A stretch of 7,741 bases of DNA from CAZYWA01 sp964650975 [NCBI: uncultured bacterium] (GTDB lineage Bacteria > JADJOY01), in the NCBI GenBank assembly GCA_964650975.1, contig CAZYWA010000392.1, positions 1 through 7,741 of the forward strand, written 5' to 3'. The position numbers and the translations under genes are program-made. The notes under the pieces were generated by a model that was given only the letters and a program-made list of their open reading frames with translations, did no database searches and had not been told where the DNA came from. How positions within the stretch are numbered: the first letter of the stretch is position 1; every line of letters starts with the position of its first letter. Below are positions 5,961 to 7,741 of this stretch, in pieces.

Positions 5961-7741
5961 GTTGGGGTACGACTGCGTGTTCGGGCCGTGTTTTTCGGGC
6001 TCTTGTTCTTTTCCCCGCCACCGCCAACTACTTCCGATTCGCGTGGGATCTCCGGTACTTGACCCTCAAAAGTGCCACCGCCAACTGACCGCCAAGTACC
6101 GCCAACCTCCTTCTTCCGGGCTTCTCCGGGCTCGGTGAGCGCGTCGCGGAGCCGCTCCGCGGCGCTGCGCTCGACGGCTGGACCGAGCACGTAGCGGTAC
6201 TCCTTCCCACGTTCACCCTGGCGAGCGACGAGGACTTCGAGATCCACGAGTTCAGGGAGATGGTGCTTCGCTTGCCAGTTCGACCACGAGGCCCACGTGC
6301 GCACGTCACGCCGTGTGAACACGACCTCGCAGGGCTCGATCCCCATCGCCGTCGCCATCGCTGTCACGCGGACACGGATCTCCTCGACGAGCCTCCGTGA
6401 CGGCGGTGACAGCTCGTCGAGTGCGTTGCCGAGCACCTCTGAGACGAGCCGGTTCGCGAGTGTGATGTCGGCAGGCTCGACCTCCACGTAGCGCACGGCG
6501 CCGCCATCACCATCACCCTCGATCTCGACCGTCTTCACCTCGCGCTGCTTCTGGCGGAGGAACGCGATGGCCGCGATGATCCCGAGGTACTTGGCATGAT
6601 CGCGACGAGCGCTCAGAGCCTCCGTGGGAAACCGGAGCTGGCTCGCGTACGGGTTCACCACGCGGAGTGGTTCGAGGAGACGCTGGGCTGCCCAGTGACG
6701 GTGCTGGATCGTGACCTTCCGCTTGGCGGCGGCAATGCCGTCCAGCGTCACGCGCTCACGTTGCCGATCGAGGATCGCCTCCGTTCGTTCTCGTGACTCG
6801 TCGATCGTGACGAAGAGGTTCCTGCTGGCCATCTCACCATCGATCTCCGCCGTGGTGCGCGTGGTCGTGACGAAGAGCGCGATCGGTCCCTCGACTTTCG
6901 TCGAGCGGCTCTCCATCTGCCCGGTGGTCGGGTTCTTCCCGGTGGCGAGAATCTGGACTTCTCCGGCCGACTGGAGAGCCCGGATGCTGTACACGGCACC
7001 GCCGATTCCCTCCGCCTCTTCGAGAGCCAGCACCTTCCGCTTGAGCGCGTTCTCCGGCTGGTAGAAGAGCGCCTGGTTCGTGATCCGCGTGAGCTTCTTC
7101 ACGTCCTCGGGTGGCATGAGTGCCAGCACCCGATCCTGGAGCGTCGACTTCCCCGCTCCCGATCGAGACTGGACGATCATCGAGAGCGGTTCATCGAGCT
7201 TCCGCGACGTCGCCACCAGATACGCGAGGAGCCCATTGGTCTCCTCTCCCACGAGACCCATCGCGTCGAGGTCTTCGGTGATCCGCATCTCGATCTCGGG
7301 GTCTCGAAGCAGGGCCAGCCCTTCGGCTTCCTCCGCGGGGGATAGGGTGGGCGCTGCCTCGGCCGTTCCCCGACCCTGGGCGGCGGCGGCACGCTCGGCC
7401 TTCTCGACCAGGCGGAGCAGATCGTCGCGAATGAGCGTCTCGGGCTCGTCGAACACCGCCGCGAGGAACTTGGCTTCGTGGGTTCGCGCACGCGCCGAAT
7501 AGAGGTCGAGGGAGATCAACTCGAAGCCGACCGCGCCCTCGATAGCCGCGGTGCTCGCACTCTCCACCTGGAGCACGACCCGGAGGCTGGTGCCGGACCG
7601 GGAGACCGCCTTCGCCGTGTACGCGCGGGCGCCGAACCTGACGGTGAACCCGGTCTCCATGATCTCGAAGCCGGTCTCCGCCCGATGCTCGCCAAGGACG
7701 GCGCCGAATTCCCGGTAGAGATCCGCCTCAGCCCGCTTCAA
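5957..7741 (-). CDS. Mobile-element primase/helicase-like P-loop ATPase, C-terminal part (partial, open at right edge)
   Basis: The frame is open at the right edge; the apparent TTG there is just the first in-window codon, so residues are numbered from the edge. 594 residues are visible. A Walker A motif (SRSGAGKST) lies at about 192-200 and a Walker B-like acidic stretch (VLALEEAEG) at about 237-245. A conserved block follows with ATGKNP, VTTTRT and an arginine-rich SRNLFVTIDESRERT. The C-terminal third (about 472-520) looks like a winged helix. From memory, this matches a family annotated as CHC2 zinc-finger/TOPRIM primase-ATPases, encoded beside tyrosine recombinases on mobile elements; the primase domain would lie off the window. 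The expected role is replication or mobilisation of the element. The last ~50 residues are low-complexity with VGGTW/VGGGT repeats, produced by the DNA repeats beneath them. The stop overlaps the next gene's TTG (TTGA). ATPase identity is secure; primase function is inferred from the family. Confidence 0.8.
   Translation of the reverse strand: MKRAEADLYREFGAVLGEHRAETGFEIMETGFTVRFGARAYTAKAVSRSGTSLRVVLQVESASTAAIEGAVGFELISLDLYSARARTHEAKFLAAVFDEPETLIRDDLLRLVEKAERAAAAQGRGTAEAAPTLSPAEEAEGLALLRDPEIEMRITEDLDAMGLVGEETNGLLAYLVATSRKLDEPLSMIVQSRSGAGKSTLQDRVLALMPPEDVKKLTRITNQALFYQPENALKRKVLALEEAEGIGGAVYSIRALQSAGEVQILATGKNPTTGQMESRSTKVEGPIALFVTTTRTTAEIDGEMASRNLFVTIDESRERTEAILDRQRERVTLDGIAAAKRKVTIQHRHWAAQRLLEPLRVVNPYASQLRFPTEALSARRDHAKYLGIIAAIAFLRQKQREVKTVEIEGDGDGGAVRYVEVEPADITLANRLVSEVLGNALDELSPPSRRLVEEIRVRVTAMATAMGIEPCEVVFTRRDVRTWASWSNWQAKHHLPELVDLEVLVARQGERGKEYRYVLGPAVERSAAERLRDALTEPGEARKKEVGGTWRSVGGGTFEGQVPEIPRESEVVGGGGEKNKSPKNTARTRSRTPT
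5966..6109. repeat. Iteron-bearing block B inside the 3' end of the primase gene
   Basis: Four copies of plus-strand accgccaa lie at 6020-6027, 6077-6084, 6088-6095 and 6098-6105 (starts 57, 11 and 10 bp apart). The block recurs at 737-879 with the same spacing. Positions 6020-6109 align without gaps to 790-879 with 69 of 90 bases identical by hand count, and the motifs are better conserved than the bases between them. A looser match continues down to a shared ggtacgac at 5966-5973. The 10-11 bp periodicity puts the three clustered motifs on one face of the helix, as expected for protein-binding iterons. It could be an attachment site for the adjacent recombinases or an origin for the primase; the sequence does not decide which. 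Confidence 0.75.

Noticed and set aside
4231-6062. Long plus-strand open frames (280 and 334 codons)
   Set aside because: Antisense shadows of the recombinase genes, rich in R, H, E and D, as expected for the complement of high-GC coding DNA; the minus strand holds intact catalytic motifs.
6077-6105. Short-spaced repeats as a CRISPR array
   Set aside because: Repeats are 8 bp, spaced 10-11 bp, inside a coding region; no spacers or cas genes.

Overview
This 7.7-kb window comes from a high-GC bacterium. RHS-type polymorphic toxin pieces, a mobile-element primase-ATPase and paired tyrosine recombinases occur together in phyla such as Myxococcota and Planctomycetota, but nothing here (no rRNA or core gene) fixes the lineage. 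All convincing genes lie on the minus strand, so transcription runs from the right edge to the left edge.

Reading in that direction: (1) 7741-5957, the C-terminal part of a large P-loop ATPase/primase-like mobile-element protein whose N-terminus lies outside the window; (2) 5960-4120, two complete, tandem tyrosine recombinases with all catalytic residues; (3) 4067-2599, an uncharacterised protein with a DUF5678-like C-terminus, overlapping a small retropepsin-like aspartic protease; (4) 2589-1522, a 5'-truncated RHS C-terminal tip (RHS core followed by a variable domain), overlapping a 100-aa putative immunity gene (1525-1223); (5) about 340 bp without a credible gene; (6) an isolated copy of the repeat block that forms the 3' end of the primase gene (879-737); (7) a second 5'-truncated RHS tip with a different variable domain, running off the left edge.

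The coding logic is compact. Four junctions use the same one-base-shifted stop/start overlap (TTGA, CTGA, TTGA, ATGA), which suggests translational coupling. Two direct-repeat systems overlay the genes. The first is a ~143-bp block with four accgccaa motifs at identical 57/11/10-bp spacing, at 5966-6109 and again at 737-879, flanking a 5.2-kb module that holds both recombinases and one toxin tip. The second is a 168-bp near-identical RHS-core segment (494-661 and 2278-2445) that ends exactly at an inverted repeat. My interpretation is a recombinase/primase mobile element that carries or targets orphan RHS toxin tips, with paired sites that could allow module loss or tip switching. The gene and repeat structure is seen directly; the mobility and switching roles are inferred.

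The RHS-tip/immunity region is visibly poorer in GC than the recombinase operon, which fits a mosaic origin.
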